A stretch of 64,000 bases of DNA from an uncultured Acidobacteriia bacterium (GTDB taxonomy: Bacteria; Acidobacteriota; Terriglobia; Bryobacterales; Bryobacteraceae): assembly GCA_903907865.1 (NCBI GenBank), contig CAIVPR010000042.1, positions 36,140 to 100,139 of the forward strand. The letters run 5' to 3'. Under the pieces are notes generated by a model that ran no database searches, was not told the origin of the DNA, and was given only the letters and a program-made list of their open reading frames with translations. A program made the position numbers and the translations under genes. Every line of letters starts with the position of its first letter. Positions within the stretch are counted from its first letter, which is position 1. Of the stretch, positions 1-12,646 are shown piece by piece.

Positions 1-1
1 C

Positions 2-703
2 CAACTAGCCAACCGCGAGGCCGACCCCAACAACCTGAGGCGCTACGCCCCGGCCAATTTGACCCTGACGCCGTCGCCGCGATTGCCGCGAGTCGTCTTC
101 TTCGGCGACTCCATCACCGACGGCTGGCACCTGAACGAGTACTTCACCGGGCGCGAATTCGTCAACCGGGGCATCAGCGGCCAGACGACAACGCAACTGG
201 TCGGGCGCTTCCAACAGGACGTCGTTTCCCTGAATCCGAAGGCTGTGATCATCCTGATCGGGATCAACGACATCGCGCGGGGCATGCAGGCGGGGGCCAT
301 CGAGGACAACCTCGCGACCATGGGCGACTTGGCCCGTGCGCACGGCATCCACCCGATCTTCTGCACCATCCTGCCCGTCAGCGACTACCACAAGGACGTC
401 GACCCGCGCTACGATGTGGCCAAGTTCCGTCCCCCAGCCGTCATCCTGCAGGTCAACGCCTGGCTGAAGGAGTACTGCAAGCGCGAGGGATTCGCGCTGG
501 TGGACTATTACGCCGCCGCGGCCGACGGCGCTGGAATGTTGCCCGCCGACATGGGCGACGACGGGCTGCATCCGAATGCCAAGGGCTACCGGATCATGGC
601 ACCGTTGGCGCTGGCGGCGATTGACAAGGTACTGGCGAGCCCGGCGCAGCCAATCGCGCCGGCGGATTCGTCGAAGCGGAAGACTCCGGGGGCTCAGCAC
701 TAG
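2..703 (+). CDS. SGNH/GDSL-type esterase, 5' end outside window
   Basis: The frame is open to the left edge of the window, so the N-terminus is missing; the TTG at 59 is only an internal codon. The visible protein has the SGNH hydrolase blocks: block I FFGDSITDG with the catalytic Ser, the GxxG-like NRGISGQTT, block III IGINDIARG with Asn, and block V DGLHPNAKGY with the catalytic Asp and His. The family hydrolyses ester bonds, often acetyl groups on sugars. The substrate cannot be read from the sequence. It precedes a set of exported cytochrome-like proteins; the 34 bp gap and a -10-like box suggest a separate transcript for those. Confidence 0.9.
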   Translation, partial: QLANREADPNNLRRYAPANLTLTPSPRLPRVVFFGDSITDGWHLNEYFTGREFVNRGISGQTTTQLVGRFQQDVVSLNPKAVIILIGINDIARGMQAGAIEDNLATMGDLARAHGIHPIFCTILPVSDYHKDVDPRYDVAKFRPPAVILQVNAWLKEYCKREGFALVDYYAAAADGAGMLPADMGDDGLHPNAKGYRIMAPLALAAIDKVLASPAQPIAPADSSKRKTPGAQH

Positions 704-725
704 CCCATTTCGAGCCGCGAGCGGA

Positions 726-731
726 TATACT
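726..731 (+). promoter_or_regulatory. -10-like TATACT ahead of DUF1592 gene
   Basis: TATACT ends 6 nt before the ATG at 738 and there is no Shine-Dalgarno sequence. Spacing like this fits a leaderless transcript starting at or next to the ATG (inference). Confidence 0.5.
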
Positions 732-737
732 ACCAGC

Positions 738-3458
738 ATGCAATCGCGCGGAATCGCGACGACCTTCCTGCTGGCAGCGGCTATCCCGTGCCTGACAGCC
801 GCCCCGCCATTCGCAGGCTCCGACGCCTTCATCCAGAAGAACTGCGTCTCCTGCCACAGCTCGCCGCAAGGCGCGGCCCGCCTCGACCTCTCCAAGCTCG
901 CCTACGAGCCAGCCAACCCCGACAACTTCGCAATCTGGATAAAGATCCACGACCGCGTCGCCGCCGGTGAAATGCCGCCCGCCGGGATCCCCAAGCCTCC
1001 CGCCGCATCGAACTCGCAGTTCGTGAAAGGCCTCTCGGACGCGCTCACCGCCTATGAGCGATCCGTCGTGACAACGCGCGGCCGTGCCGGACTCCGCCGC
1101 CTCAACGCCTACGAGTACGAGAACGGAATCCGCGACCTCCTCGGCGTTCCGTGGGTCCAGATCAAGGGCAAGCTACCCCAGGACGGCGAGTCGTACCGCT
1201 ACAACAAGATCGGCGGAGCCCTCGACGTCTCGCACGTCCAGCTCTCCCGTTACATGAGTTCGGCGGACTTCGCGATGCGCGAAGCCATGGCAGCCAAGTT
1301 GGTCGAGCCGCCAACGACGACCAAGCGGATCTACGCGCGCGAGGAACCCTCGCTGGCCCGGAACTTCTTGCCGCGCGAAGGCAACACCCGGACCGACCGC
1401 CTGAACTTCCCCGTCCTCGATTCCCACGCCCAGCCGGATGTGCGCGCCGGTCGCAGCCCCATTTCGAGCCCTGAAACCAAGGAGCGCGAGGCCATCGGGC
1501 GCGTCTCGAGCATTTTCTCCGATGCCGGCGGCTTTAGCTGGAGCGGTTTCCGGGTCCCGGCGGCGGGCCGCTACCGCGTGAAGCTGAAGGGCTACTCGAT
1601 TTGGGTCAGCGGCGGCGGCGTCGACCACTGGAACTACGAAGGTTTCGGTGCCGAAAAAACCGCCTACCTCAACCCGACCACCTACCACCGTCCAAACAGC
1701 GACGAGATCTGGCGCGGTCGCCGCAACGAGCCGATTGGCGTCTACGCCCAGAGCTCCGGCCAGTCGCGGCCGCTTGCCGAATTCGACTTCACGCCGGAAC
1801 CCACCGTCAATGAGGTTGAGGTGCTGCTCGGCGCGAATGAAACCATCCAGACCGACTGCATGCGCCTTTTCCGCACCCGCGTCAACGGCAGCGAGGAGGC
1901 GTACGTCAACCCGCTCGCCGGACCAGACGGCATGCCCGGCGTGGCGTTCCAGTGGATCGAGGTCGAAGGGCCGCTCCGCGAAGCAACCGACGGGGCCGGT
2001 TACCGCGCGATGTTCGGCGACCTCCCGATGCGCCGCCTGAAGGACGGTGAAGCGGGCGGCGTCACGGTCCAGATCGTAGCGCCACCGGGCGCGGCTGGTC
2101 CTGCCGGCCCCGGACGCGGCTTTCGTTTCGGCCCGCGCATGCAGGATGTCGCGGTGGAAGTCACAACCGACCACCCCCACGAAGATGCCGAGCGCCTGCT
2201 CCGGGCATTCCTGGCGCGTGCCTACCGGCGTCCAGTGGAGGAAGCCCATTTCAAGCGCTTCCTCGAACTCTTCAACCAGCAGTTCGGGCTGGGCCGCGGA
2301 TTCACACGATCCATGATTTCGGCCTACACCGCCGTCTTGACCTCCCCCGGCTACCTGTACGTCCAAGAGACCCCGGGCAAGCTCGACGACTACGCCCTCG
2401 CCACCCGCCTCGCGCTATTCCTCTGGAATTCCCCGCCGGACAGCGAGCTCCTTTCGCTGGCCGCCGCGCACCGCCTGGGTAATGCCGACGTGCTCCGGGC
2501 GCAGACGGACAGGCTGATCAACGACCCGAAGTCGCGCCGGTTCGTCGATTCTTTCACCGACTACTGGCTCGACCTCCGCAAGATCGACGATTCCTCCCCG
2601 TCCACCACCCTCTACAACGACTACGAGCTGGACGACCCGCTCAAGCTCGCCGCCGTCGAAGAAACACGGCTTTTCGTACAGGAACTGTTCCGCAAGAACC
2701 TGCCCTCGCGCACTGTGATCGATTCCGATTTCACGTTCCTCAACGAGCGTTTGGCGAACCACTACGGCGTGCCGGGCGTCACCGGGGCCGCGATGCGCCG
2801 GGTCTCGCTCCCGAAGGACTCCGTCCGCGGCGGGCTGCTGACCCAGGCGAGCGTCCTCAAGGTCACAGCCAACGGCACCACCACGTCACCGGTCCTTAGG
2901 GGCGTCTGGATCATGGAACGCATCCTCGGCTTCCGCACCGCACCGCCGCCGGGCGTACCCGCCATCGAGCCCGACATCCGGGGAGCCGTCACTATCCGGC
3001 AGCAATTGGACAAGCATCGCGCCGATCCCACCTGCGCCTCGTGCCACCGCAAGATCGATCCGCCGGGCTTCGCGCTCGAATCCTTCGATGTGATGGGCGG
3101 CCAGCGCGACCGTTACCGCGCCTTTGCGGACGGCGTCAAGCCCGAGCAGGGCATCGGCCTCTCGGGCCAGCCCTTCGCCTTCCGCTACGGGCTGCCGGTG
3201 GATTCTGCGGGCACCCTTTCCGACGGGCGCTCGTTCCAGAACATCCGGGAATTCAAGAAGCTGCTGCTGGACCATGACGAACGGAAGATCGCCGGAAACT
3301 TGGTGGGCCAGCTTGCCACGTTCGCCACGGGCGCTCCCGTCGGCTTCTCGGACCGCAAGCAGGTCGACGAGATTCTGGACAAAACCCGCGCATCGGAATA
3401 TGGGGTCCGCGGCATGGTCCACGGCATCGTGCAGAGCGATCTCTTCCGGAACAAGTAA
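738..3458 (+). CDS. PSCyt-type exported protein (DUF1587/1592/1588/1585)
   Basis: 906 aa from the ATG at 738, which gives a clean signal peptide ([21 protein letters not shown]). A single-haem cytochrome motif CVSCH follows near residue 37. Next comes a DUF1587-like part ([16 protein letters not shown]), a long middle section, then the DUF1592/DUF1588 region ending in [19 protein letters not shown], a second CxxCH. The C-terminal DUF1585 begins after [12 protein letters not shown]. The order is typical of the planctomycete/acidobacterial cytochrome-like proteins always found beside DUF1552 or DUF1501 partners. A role in periplasmic electron transfer or polymer breakdown is suspected for the family but not established. 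It lies 22 bp ahead of the DUF1552 gene, so one operon is likely. Confidence 0.93.
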   Translation: MQSRGIATTFLLAAAIPCLTAAPPFAGSDAFIQKNCVSCHSSPQGAARLDLSKLAYEPANPDNFAIWIKIHDRVAAGEMPPAGIPKPPAASNSQFVKGLSDALTAYERSVVTTRGRAGLRRLNAYEYENGIRDLLGVPWVQIKGKLPQDGESYRYNKIGGALDVSHVQLSRYMSSADFAMREAMAAKLVEPPTTTKRIYAREEPSLARNFLPREGNTRTDRLNFPVLDSHAQPDVRAGRSPISSPETKEREAIGRVSSIFSDAGGFSWSGFRVPAAGRYRVKLKGYSIWVSGGGVDHWNYEGFGAEKTAYLNPTTYHRPNSDEIWRGRRNEPIGVYAQSSGQSRPLAEFDFTPEPTVNEVEVLLGANETIQTDCMRLFRTRVNGSEEAYVNPLAGPDGMPGVAFQWIEVEGPLREATDGAGYRAMFGDLPMRRLKDGEAGGVTVQIVAPPGAAGPAGPGRGFRFGPRMQDVAVEVTTDHPHEDAERLLRAFLARAYRRPVEEAHFKRFLELFNQQFGLGRGFTRSMISAYTAVLTSPGYLYVQETPGKLDDYALATRLALFLWNSPPDSELLSLAAAHRLGNADVLRAQTDRLINDPKSRRFVDSFTDYWLDLRKIDDSSPSTTLYNDYELDDPLKLAAVEETRLFVQELFRKNLPSRTVIDSDFTFLNERLANHYGVPGVTGAAMRRVSLPKDSVRGGLLTQASVLKVTANGTTTSPVLRGVWIMERILGFRTAPPPGVPAIEPDIRGAVTIRQQLDKHRADPTCASCHRKIDPPGFALESFDVMGGQRDRYRAFADGVKPEQGIGLSGQPFAFRYGLPVDSAGTLSDGRSFQNIREFKKLLLDHDERKIAGNLVGQLATFATGAPVGFSDRKQVDEILDKTRASEYGVRGMVHGIVQSDLFRNK

Positions 3459-3480
3459 CACGACACAAGTGAGGACGGCC

Positions 3481-4797
3481 ATGTCGAACACCAAAGAGAA
3501 CAACCGGCGCGCAAACGGCACAATCCCACGACGGACACTGCTGCGCGGCGTCGGGGTCGGCTTGGCCCTGCCTCTTCTGAACGCGATGGTCCCCGCCACG
3601 GCCCGCGCCCAGGCTTCAGGCGTCCCGCGCCGCATGTTCGGGATCTGCAACAACCTCGGAGTGCTGCCCGGGGAGTTCTTCCCCGCCGACGCGGGCCGGG
3701 ACTACACGCCCTCGCCCTACCTCAAGATCCTCCAGGACCACCGCAAGGACTTCACCGTTTTCTCCGGCGTCTCGCATCCCAACGTCGACGGCGGCCACCC
3801 GTCCGACATCAGCTTCCTGACGGCTGCTCCGCACCCGGCCAGCAGTTCATTCCGCAACACGATTTCGCTCGACCAGTACATCGGCGAACGCATCGGCAAC
3901 CAGACGCGGTTTCCGTCGTTGACGCTGGCCGTGAATACGGGCGGCCGCTCGCTTTCGTGGACCGGCAACGGCGTCGCGATCCCGCCGGAACAGAGCGCAG
4001 CAAGCGTCTTCCGGCAGATGTTCATCCAGGGGAGCCCCAAGGAAGTCGAGGCGAAGATTGCCGAACTCGACACCGGCCGGTCCATCCTGGACGCTGTTTC
4101 CGACCAAGTCCGAGACTTGGAACGACACGTCGGCACCGACGACCGTACGCGCCTCGACCAGTACTTCACCAGCGTCCGCGAACTGGAAAACCGCCTGCAG
4201 GCATCGAAGGGGTGGGAGAGTAAGCCGAAACCCGTGGTAAAGGTGCCCGAGCCCCAGGACCCCGCGAACCCGGCGCAATACATGGCCAAGGTCGCGGCCA
4301 TGTACAGCCTGGTGCGGCTGGCGTTCGAAACCGATTCGACGAGGGCTGTGACGCTAATGCTCGACAGCGTCGCCACGCCGGTGGTGGAGATTACAGGGGC
4401 CACCATCAGCGACGGCTACCACAATCTTTCGCATCATGGAAAATCGGAGGCGAAGCTGGCGCAATTGCGGATCATCGATTCATGGCACATGCGGCTACTC
4501 GCGGACCTGTTCAAGGGTCTGAAGGGCACACGGGAGGGCGGCGAGGCGTTGATGGACCGGGCGATGGTCCTGTACGGCTCGAATTTGGGCGACGCCAATG
4601 CCCACTCCACCACCAACATGCCGACGCTGCTGGCGGGCGGTGGCTTCCGGCACGTGGGCCATCTCGCGTTCGACCGGGGCCAGAACTACCCGCTGCCCAA
4701 TCTGTTCGTTTCGATGCTGCAGCGCATGGGGATCGAGACGGACAAGTTCGCCTCCTCTACCGGGACGATGTCCGGGCTGGAGATGACGAAAGCATGA
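3481..4797 (+). CDS. DUF1552 family exported protein
   Basis: 438 aa. It starts with a twin-arginine-type signal ([17 protein letters not shown], residues ~16-32) followed by the DUF1552 body: [16 protein letters not shown], then the [15 protein letters not shown] and [15 protein letters not shown] helices, and the C-terminal block with [23 protein letters not shown]1552 proteins are sulfatase/alkaline-phosphatase-like relatives of DUF1501, encoded directly after a DUF1592-type cytochrome protein, as here. The ATG at 3481 is preceded by GAGGACGG, a usable ribosome site. The stop overlaps the next start (ATGA at 4794-4797), so translation of the following small gene is probably coupled. Confidence 0.93.
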   Translation: MSNTKENNRRANGTIPRRTLLRGVGVGLALPLLNAMVPATARAQASGVPRRMFGICNNLGVLPGEFFPADAGRDYTPSPYLKILQDHRKDFTVFSGVSHPNVDGGHPSDISFLTAAPHPASSSFRNTISLDQYIGERIGNQTRFPSLTLAVNTGGRSLSWTGNGVAIPPEQSAASVFRQMFIQGSPKEVEAKIAELDTGRSILDAVSDQVRDLERHVGTDDRTRLDQYFTSVRELENRLQASKGWESKPKPVVKVPEPQDPANPAQYMAKVAAMYSLVRLAFETDSTRAVTLMLDSVATPVVEITGATISDGYHNLSHHGKSEAKLAQLRIIDSWHMRLLADLFKGLKGTREGGEALMDRAMVLYGSNLGDANAHSTTNMPTLLAGGGFRHVGHLAFDRGQNYPLPNLFVSMLQRMGIETDKFASSTGTMSGLEMTKA

Positions 4798-5339
4798 TCC
4801 GGGCGGCCAGATTCGCAGTTGTAGTGCTGGCGGTCGGTTGTGCGGCCGCGGCGGAGCAGGTTGTGGTCGATTTCGAAAAGGCAGTCGTACTGCTGCCCGA
4901 CGGCAGGGCGAACCGCTTGCCGCAATGGGTGGAGAACGGCGTCACGTTCGCCTTGGCGCACGAGCCCCGGAAATCCAAGGGTAAGGGCTTGGTGATGTTC
5001 GTTACCCACCTCAGTTCGGGTCACAAGGGTATCGCCGGGGCTATGGCGACCGAGCCGATTCCGGTGCGGGCCACGTTCCCCAAGCCGGTTTCGTCGGTGA
5101 CGGTGTCGCTGTGGGGGTCGACCGGGACGCCTGCGGTGCTGGAGGCTTTCGACGCGGATGGCAAGGTGGTGGATCGGGCGAGTCTGGAGTCCGTGCCGGG
5201 GCGGAAGGCTCCGGGGGAGTCGGTACCCGTGTTTACGATGACGGTACACGCCAACCGGATCGCCTACGTTGAGTTTTCGGGCCCTCGGGAGGGTGAATAC
5301 CTTGCGGCGCACGAGGTGCGGTTCACGCCTGTGGAATAG
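4794..5339 (+). CDS. small exported protein, unknown function
   Basis: 181 aa with an N-terminal signal peptide ([20 protein letters not shown]). The rest is beta-rich with alternating hydrophobic residues ([21 protein letters not shown], residues ~95-115), as in jelly-roll or carbohydrate-binding modules. No family was recognised. Its start overlaps the stop of the DUF1552 gene by 4 nt, which makes it the third gene of that operon and suggests export to the same compartment. Confidence 0.8.
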   Translation: MIRAARFAVVVLAVGCAAAAEQVVVDFEKAVVLLPDGRANRLPQWVENGVTFALAHEPRKSKGKGLVMFVTHLSSGHKGIAGAMATEPIPVRATFPKPVSSVTVSLWGSTGTPAVLEAFDADGKVVDRASLESVPGRKAPGESVPVFTMTVHANRIAYVEFSGPREGEYLAAHEVRFTPVE

Positions 5340-5403
5340 GGACGGTGGTAGGATCGAAACCGATGCCCGCCCACGAATAACTACCGTTACCCCGAAGTAG
5401 TAT

Positions 5404-6399
5404 CTACAATTCAAAACCCTGATCAGAAACAATCTGCGACAGTCGGAAACCATCCACCAAGGTGATCGGCTGCTTTCCGGGCTCCGAAGCCTCCGTGATC
5501 GCAGCCTTCGAAAAGTACCCAGTCGTGACGACCGCGCCACGCGCGAAAGGTTGTAAACTGCCACGCAGTTCAGCCACTTCCTTCCGTCCAACCGTGTGTA
5601 GCCAGCGCTTGGCTTGGATCTGGACCAAGGCATTCTCGTACACCCAAAAACCTGGCCCTACCCGCGCGTTTACGTCCACTCCGCCGTCCGCGCTGTACTT
5701 GGTCACACAAACGTCGCGGAATCCGGCATGAACCAAGAGATCCTTCAGGAAGAGCTCGAATCGGCGCGGCTCCATGGAGAGAAGCTTACTGCGAAGTTTC
5801 TCAATCCTCTGAAAGTCGGCTTGACTGTCGGCCTGCGGCCCCACCACAATGTCCGCTTCGTAGTCGACCACTTCCGGCAAACTGTTCACTATTTCAGCCC
5901 AGACGCGTCCGTCCAACGCGATCGGAATCGACACCGCATCCGGGTGGAGTGAGAGTTCAAATAGCCAGACCTTCCGAATCTGACCAGTGGCGTCCACTTG
6001 AGTATCCGGATAGTGTCGACGGTAGCCCAATAACCCGAGGTACCTCCATCGCTTGGGCCCCACGGTCTTATTCCGACGGCTCGCGACCATGACAAAGCCG
6101 TGGATTGGGTAGCCATCCCGCTTCTGGTCTATGATGCGCTTGTTGATCCCCGCCAGCGTTTGCTCCCCGCTCAAGCCCGCAGCCGTGTAGGTGAGGACAT
6201 CGGCTTCCAGCCTGTCACGGTAGGGATTCTCTCCGAGTGGATGAAGCGCCTCGCTGGCAGTCATCAGAGCTAGGCGGACAACGCGACCAGCAACAGTGCT
6301 GGGACGGATCCCGGACGCGTTCCCGACGCCTAGGGCCACCGAGATCTCGGCGTTGGAGTATAAGGTTCCGACTTCGAGTGTTGTGATCGCCTGAGGCAT
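5404..6399 (-). CDS. Mrr-type restriction endonuclease with N-terminal PUA/SRA-like domain
   Basis: 331 aa. The C-terminal half is an Mrr_cat nuclease of the PD-(D/E)xK fold: MEPRRFELFLKDLL with E215, YSADGGVDV with D242, then QIQAKRW with Q262-A-K264, followed by VGRKEVAELRGSL. The N-terminal half (about residues 45-150: LGENPYRDRLEADVLTYT, ... INKRI..., RYLGLLGY) resembles the PUA/SRA-like reader domains of modification-dependent enzymes (ScoMcrA / DUF3427-like). That pairing would cut DNA with modified bases, i.e. a type IV restriction role (inference). No methyltransferase or specificity subunit is adjacent. The gene stands alone between oppositely oriented neighbours. Confidence 0.82.
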   Translation of the reverse strand: MPQAITTLEVGTLYSNAEISVALGVGNASGIRPSTVAGRVVRLALMTASEALHPLGENPYRDRLEADVLTYTAAGLSGEQTLAGINKRIIDQKRDGYPIHGFVMVASRRNKTVGPKRWRYLGLLGYRRHYPDTQVDATGQIRKVWLFELSLHPDAVSIPIALDGRVWAEIVNSLPEVVDYEADIVVGPQADSQADFQRIEKLRSKLLSMEPRRFELFLKDLLVHAGFRDVCVTKYSADGGVDVNARVGPGFWVYENALVQIQAKRWLHTVGRKEVAELRGSLQPFARGAVVTTGYFSKAAITEASEPGKQPITLVDGFRLSQIVSDQGFEL

Positions 6400-6473
6400 T
6401 TCCGCCAGATTCGAGAGTAACAGACACGCCTTGGACCGCCGGTTGTTTCAGGACTGAATCGGCTCCGCCCCCC

Positions 6474-8463
<1,990 letters not shown>

Positions 8464-8472
8464 GCTCACATC

Positions 8473-10056
8473 CTACCCGATGAACCGCCCGGCCGGGATC
8501 CACCCCAGCGCCACGCCGGTCATCGCCACACCGATGATGACAATGGCGGTGGCCGAAACCACCGGCATGTACCGGAAGAACGAACTGCTCTCCGCCTTGC
8601 CTTCCGGAAATAGATTCTTGGCGTAAAGTACCAGGAGTCCGGTCGCCATGAGAACGATCGCGAGCCCCATGCTGAACGACAGCAGCAGCACCATGCCCAG
8701 GGCGACGCGTCCTATCGAAATCGCACTCAATAGCAGGATCAGGGCCGACGGGCATGGCACCAAGCCCCCGCTCGCACCCAGCGCGATCAGGCTGCCGATG
8801 GAAATGTCGCCCTCGGGAACATGCGAGTGGGTGTGGCCGTCGTGGGTATGGGTCAGACCCCCATGTGTGTGGTCGTGGCTGTGGGAATGGTCGTGATCAT
8901 GGTGATGGTGGTGGTCGTGCGAATGGTCGTGGTGGTGGTGGTGATCATGGCCGTGGTCGTGCCCGTGTCCCGAAAGCGCCCGGTAGCGCCGCCACAGCAT
9001 CATGGCCCCGATCCAGAAGATCGACAATCCCGAAACCACCCCCAGCACCTTCGAAATCTTCTCCGGCATCACGTACTGCGACAGGAACATGGTGGCCAAA
9101 CCCAGCGCGAACACGCTGATCGTATGGGTAAACGTCACCATGCAGCCCAGAATCACGGCATGTTTGGCTGTGCCGCGCTCGCCCACCAGATACGCCGCCA
9201 CCATGGTCTTGCCGTGGCCCGGTTCCAAGGCATGCAGCGCGCCGAACCAGAACGCCAGACCCAGCAGCGTTGCCAACATGGCCCACGAGAGATTTTTCGT
9301 GCGCAGCAGCTTGGAAATCGCGTCGTCGCGCTGAACGGTACCCGCCGACTGTGCCTCGGGCGGACGCGAACCGCGCACTTCAGGCGCACTGGCCGTCTCC
9401 ACCGGCACTGCTGCCGCAACCGAGGCTTCCACCACCGGTTTCCGCACCTCGGTAACCGTCGGAGCCACCGGCTTCCACTCGAACCACGCCTTGGTGGCTT
9501 GCGGCGGGGCCTTGGTCGGATCCTGGGGATACGACGTCAGCCCGAGGCTCAAGTCCACATCGCCGTGGGATGCCTTCGACACGTCCGAGCCCGCCCCCGG
9601 ACGCACGACGACCTCGCGCCAGCCCGCGCGTGTCGGATAGTTGCCGTCCTCGTACTCGAACCGGCCTCCCGAGGCCTCCACCGACAAATGCGTCGTGATG
9701 CGGAACACGGGGAGATTCCCCGCGCCGTCGGTAACGGCCAATTCCGTGGATTGAACAACCGCCCGCAGGACCTTGCCGCCCTCGGTGAACTTCAACGCCG
9801 ATACCCACGACCGAGCCTGTTCTGCGGCCTTGGCCTCGAGCACGTCCTTCGGCGCGTCCTTGGCCAGGTTCCAAGTCTGCAGCAATTCGAAGGTCGGGAT
9901 CTCGGCCAAGTCCAGCACGTAGGTGACGGCAATGCCCTTGGCACCCGGCTCCAACCGCGCATAGTGGTTGACACTCAGATTGCCCATCGGGTGCGCCAAC
10001 GCCCGGCCCGGCGGAACAACGCTCATCAGTATGAAGGCGACAGCGAAAAATCTCAT
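8473..10056 (-). CDS. nickel/cobalt transporter with His-rich loop
   Basis: 527 aa. An N-terminal signal peptide and a ~230-residue extracytoplasmic domain ([16 protein letters not shown]...) precede the NiCoT/RcnA-like membrane part. The first membrane stretch carries [19 protein letters not shown], matching the H-x4-D/E-x-HGKT signature of the family. A His/Asp run of about 55 residues (roughly 8800-8965) forms the cytoplasmic metal-binding loop. [21 protein letters not shown] and further helices follow to the C-terminus. It should move Ni2+ or Co2+ across the inner membrane; direction cannot be told, although the long His loop resembles RcnA-type exporters. A -10-like TAGATT lies 8 nt before the ATG. 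Confidence 0.88.
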   Translation of the reverse strand: MRFFAVAFILMSVVPPGRALAHPMGNLSVNHYARLEPGAKGIAVTYVLDLAEIPTFELLQTWNLAKDAPKDVLEAKAAEQARSWVSALKFTEGGKVLRAVVQSTELAVTDGAGNLPVFRITTHLSVEASGGRFEYEDGNYPTRAGWREVVVRPGAGSDVSKASHGDVDLSLGLTSYPQDPTKAPPQATKAWFEWKPVAPTVTEVRKPVVEASVAAAVPVETASAPEVRGSRPPEAQSAGTVQRDDAISKLLRTKNLSWAMLATLLGLAFWFGALHALEPGHGKTMVAAYLVGERGTAKHAVILGCMVTFTHTISVFALGLATMFLSQYVMPEKISKVLGVVSGLSIFWIGAMMLWRRYRALSGHGHDHGHDHHHHHDHSHDHHHHHDHDHSHSHDHTHGGLTHTHDGHTHSHVPEGDISIGSLIALGASGGLVPCPSALILLLSAISIGRVALGMVLLLSFSMGLAIVLMATGLLVLYAKNLFPEGKAESSSFFRYMPVVSATAIVIIGVAMTGVALGWIPAGRFIG

Positions 10057-10064
10057 GTTATTGG

Positions 10065-10070
10065 AATCTA
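10065..10070 (-). promoter_or_regulatory. -10-like TAGATT ahead of nickel transporter
   Basis: On the minus strand TAGATT lies 8 nt upstream of the ATG at 10056, with no Shine-Dalgarno between. Consistent with a leaderless start. Confidence 0.4.
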
Positions 10071-10116
10071 CGAACCCGTCCGCTATTCGGATTGTCCCCC
10101 GAGCAATATGCTACGG

Positions 10117-10122
10117 TAAAAT
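10117..10122 (+). promoter_or_regulatory. -10-like TAAAAT ahead of deoC
   Basis: TAAAAT ends 5 nt before the GTG at 10128. It supports GTG 10128 rather than the upstream in-frame TTG at 10092 as the deoC start. Confidence 0.45.
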
Positions 10123-10127
10123 TTCCC

Positions 10128-10826
10128 GTGAGCACTGAACCCTTGGCATTCGATAGAGACATCGCGCGACTGATCGACCACACCATTCTAAAGCCGGAGG
10201 CCGTCCGTGCGGAAGTAGTCCGCGTTTGCGACGAGGCCCTGCGTTTCGAATTCGCCAGCGTGTGCGTTAATTCCTGCTGGGTGCCCCTCGTCGCCGAACA
10301 ATTGAAGGGCTCACGGGTGAAGGTCTGCACTGTGGTCGGTTTCCCGCTCGGGGCAGCCGCCACCGCCGCGAAGGTTGCCGAAGCGCGCGGGGCCGTGGAA
10401 CATGGTGCCACCGAAGTCGACATGGTGCTCAATGTCGGGATGCTGAAGGGTGGCGAACTGGAATACGTCGAGTCCGACATCCGGTCAGTCGCCGACGCCT
10501 GCCACGCGGACGGCGCGATCCTCAAGGTCATCCTCGAAACCTGCCTGCTCACCGACGACGAGAAGGAAACCGCCTGCCGTCTTGCCGTGCAAGCCTGTGC
10601 CGATTTCGTCAAGACTTCTACCGGATTCGGCAAGGCCGGGGCATCCGTCGCCGACATCGCACTAATGCGCCGCGTTGTCGGGCCTGACATCGGGGTCAAG
10701 GCGTCGGGCGGCATCCGCACCCTGGACGACGTGAAGGCGATGGTTGCCGCCGGAGCTTCCCGCATCGGGGCCAGTGCCGGCGTGAAGATTGTCGGTGCCG
10801 GCGAATCAACCGTTGGCGGATACTAG
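10128..10826 (+). CDS. deoC: deoxyribose-phosphate aldolase
   Basis: 232 aa from GTG 10128. The whole protein is a class I aldolase TIM barrel: DHTILKPEA near the N-terminus, [17 protein letters not shown] with the catalytic Asp, LKVILET with the second active-site Lys, and FVKTSTGF with the Schiff-base Lys, ending in VKASGGIRT and the phosphate-binding GASAGV. It cleaves 2-deoxyribose-5-phosphate to acetaldehyde and glyceraldehyde-3-phosphate in deoxynucleoside salvage. A TTG at 10092 would add 12 poorly conserved residues. The next gene starts 14 bp after the stop, so the two may share a transcript. Confidence 0.95.
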   Translation: MSTEPLAFDRDIARLIDHTILKPEAVRAEVVRVCDEALRFEFASVCVNSCWVPLVAEQLKGSRVKVCTVVGFPLGAAATAAKVAEARGAVEHGATEVDMVLNVGMLKGGELEYVESDIRSVADACHADGAILKVILETCLLTDDEKETACRLAVQACADFVKTSTGFGKAGASVADIALMRRVVGPDIGVKASGGIRTLDDVKAMVAAGASRIGASAGVKIVGAGESTVGGY

Positions 10827-10840
10827 GAACCCGAACGCAG

Positions 10841-12598
10841 ATGCCCCCGCGTGCCAAGCCACCTGCGAAGTTCCAGGAGCGCAGTGAACTGCTCGACTTC
10901 CTGCTGGAGGTTGCCAACACCACCGGCGAGACCCTGGACTTGGACGAACTGCTCGCCTCGGTCGCCGAAATCGTCCGCCGGGTGATCCCCTGGGAGATGT
11001 TCGCCATCCTGCTGTGCAACAAGAAACACCAGGACCTGCGCATCCGCTATGCCGTCGGACACCGCGAAGAGGTGGTCCGCAACATGCGGATTCCACTGGG
11101 TGAGGGGATTGTCGGAATCGCAGCCCAAACGCGGCTGCCGGTTTTGGTCGACGATGTCCAGTCCGACGAGCGCTACCTTGCCGCGTCCGACATCGTCCGC
11201 AGCGAGCTGTGCGTCCCGATGATCGCGCGCAACCGGGTAGTCGGCGTCATTGACCTGCAGTCGGCCCGCGTCGCGGCGTTCCAGGAGCACGACCGGACAA
11301 TCCTTCGTTTGATCGCGGCCCGCGTCGGAGCGGCCATCGACAACGCCCAACTCTACCGCCGGGCCGAGCGCCAGTACGAAACGATTCGCACCCTGTCCAG
11401 CATTTCGCACGAGTTTTCGTCCATCCTTGACATCGACGAACTGCTGTCGAAGATCGCAACCAGCGTGCGGCGGCTGATCTCGTACGACGCGTTCAGCATC
11501 CTGATGCTGGACGAGACCGGGACGTCCCTGCGGCACCGTTTCAGCATCCGGTACGACAAGCGGGTCAACATCGACAACATCCCGGTGGGCAAGGGGATCA
11601 CCGGGGCGGCGGCCACCTCGGGCAGGATTGTGCGGGTGCTCGACACAATGGCCGATCCGAGATACATCGCGTCGCACCCGGGCATCCATTCGGAGATCGC
11701 GGTGCCGCTGGTGGTTCGCCACAAGGTTGTGGGAGTGATGGATCTGGAAAGCGAGCGTCTCGGGTACTTCCGGGCCGAACACGCCCGGACGCTGGCACTG
11801 CTGGCACCGTCGGTGGCCATCGCGGTGGAAAACGCGCGGCTCTACCAGGAGATCGGCCTGCGCGAACGCCTGATGCAGGAAGACTTGCAGGCGGCGTTCG
11901 AGGTGCAGACAGTGCTCCTGCCCCAGGAGGCTCCGCCGGTGGACGGCTTGGAGATCGCAATTGGCCTACGTCCGGCGCGGCAGATTTCCGGCGACCTCTA
12001 CGATTTCTTCGAGTATTCGGACGGCAACGGACCCGACGAAACGGTGGTCGCGTTTGGCGATTCGAGCGGCAAGGGGGCCGCGGCGGCGCTCTACGGGGCC
12101 ATGGTGAGCGGTCGGATGCGGTCGATGGGTCGGCGGAGGCGGAGCCCGTCGGACATGCTGTCGGCCCTGAACACGGCCTTGATGGACCGCAAAGTGGATG
12201 GGCGGTATGTCTGCCTCATGCTGGCGTCGTGGAATCCGCGAACGCGGGTCTTCACGCTGGCGAACGCGGGGGGGACGCACCCGGTGGTGTGCCGCGGAAA
12301 CGAGGTGATCGAGTTGACGCCGGACGGCGTGCCGCTCGGACTATTGCCGGACAACCAATACGAGGAACTGCGGTTTCAGACGCTGCCGGGCGACCTGGTC
12401 GTTTTCTATTCGGACGGCGTTTCTGACCACCAGGATCCCGACGGCAAGGAGTATGCGCTGAAAGGCCTGGCCAGTGTCCTGACCGGCTGCCATTCCTGCC
12501 CTCCGAAAGTCGTCGTGTCGGCAATCTTCGCGGATCTGGACTCGGTGAACACGGTGCGATTCGACGACCAGACGGTGATGGTGTTCCGGGTACTGTAG
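10841..12598 (+). CDS. GAF-GAF-PP2C (RsbU-type) serine phosphatase
   Basis: 585 aa. Two consecutive GAF domains (about residues 20-170 and 195-345), each with the VPM/VPLxxRxxVxGVxDLxS strand pair and separated by the helix RRAERQYETIRTLSSIS. A SpoIIE-type PP2C phosphatase follows (about 360-585): QTVLLPQEAPPVDGLEIA, SGDLYDFF, VAFGDSSGKGAAAALYG, YSDGVSDHQDPDG. The metal-binding acidic residues of SGDLYD, GDSSGKG and SDGVSD are present. Proteins of this type dephosphorylate anti-sigma-factor antagonists in partner-switching stress responses, with the GAF domains sensing a small ligand. No partner anti-sigma factor is encoded nearby. Confidence 0.93.
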   Translation: MPPRAKPPAKFQERSELLDFLLEVANTTGETLDLDELLASVAEIVRRVIPWEMFAILLCNKKHQDLRIRYAVGHREEVVRNMRIPLGEGIVGIAAQTRLPVLVDDVQSDERYLAASDIVRSELCVPMIARNRVVGVIDLQSARVAAFQEHDRTILRLIAARVGAAIDNAQLYRRAERQYETIRTLSSISHEFSSILDIDELLSKIATSVRRLISYDAFSILMLDETGTSLRHRFSIRYDKRVNIDNIPVGKGITGAAATSGRIVRVLDTMADPRYIASHPGIHSEIAVPLVVRHKVVGVMDLESERLGYFRAEHARTLALLAPSVAIAVENARLYQEIGLRERLMQEDLQAAFEVQTVLLPQEAPPVDGLEIAIGLRPARQISGDLYDFFEYSDGNGPDETVVAFGDSSGKGAAAALYGAMVSGRMRSMGRRRRSPSDMLSALNTALMDRKVDGRYVCLMLASWNPRTRVFTLANAGGTHPVVCRGNEVIELTPDGVPLGLLPDNQYEELRFQTLPGDLVVFYSDGVSDHQDPDGKEYALKGLASVLTGCHSCPPKVVVSAIFADLDSVNTVRFDDQTVMVFRVL

Positions 12599-12646
12599 TC
12601 GACTTGGGGCCGTGCCGGGTCAGTTACACTGGGTTCAAGGACTACG

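Noticed and set aside
8470..8475. TAGGAT as a -10 box for the nucleotidyltransferase-like gene
   Set aside because: It overlaps the stop of the nickel transporter gene, is only 9 bp inside an apparent operon, and doubles as an AGGA ribosome site.
8800..8970. Short repetitive DNA resembling a satellite or CRISPR-like array
   Set aside because: It is the codon-level repetition of the His/Asp-rich loop of the nickel transporter and lies in frame; no spacers or constant repeat length.
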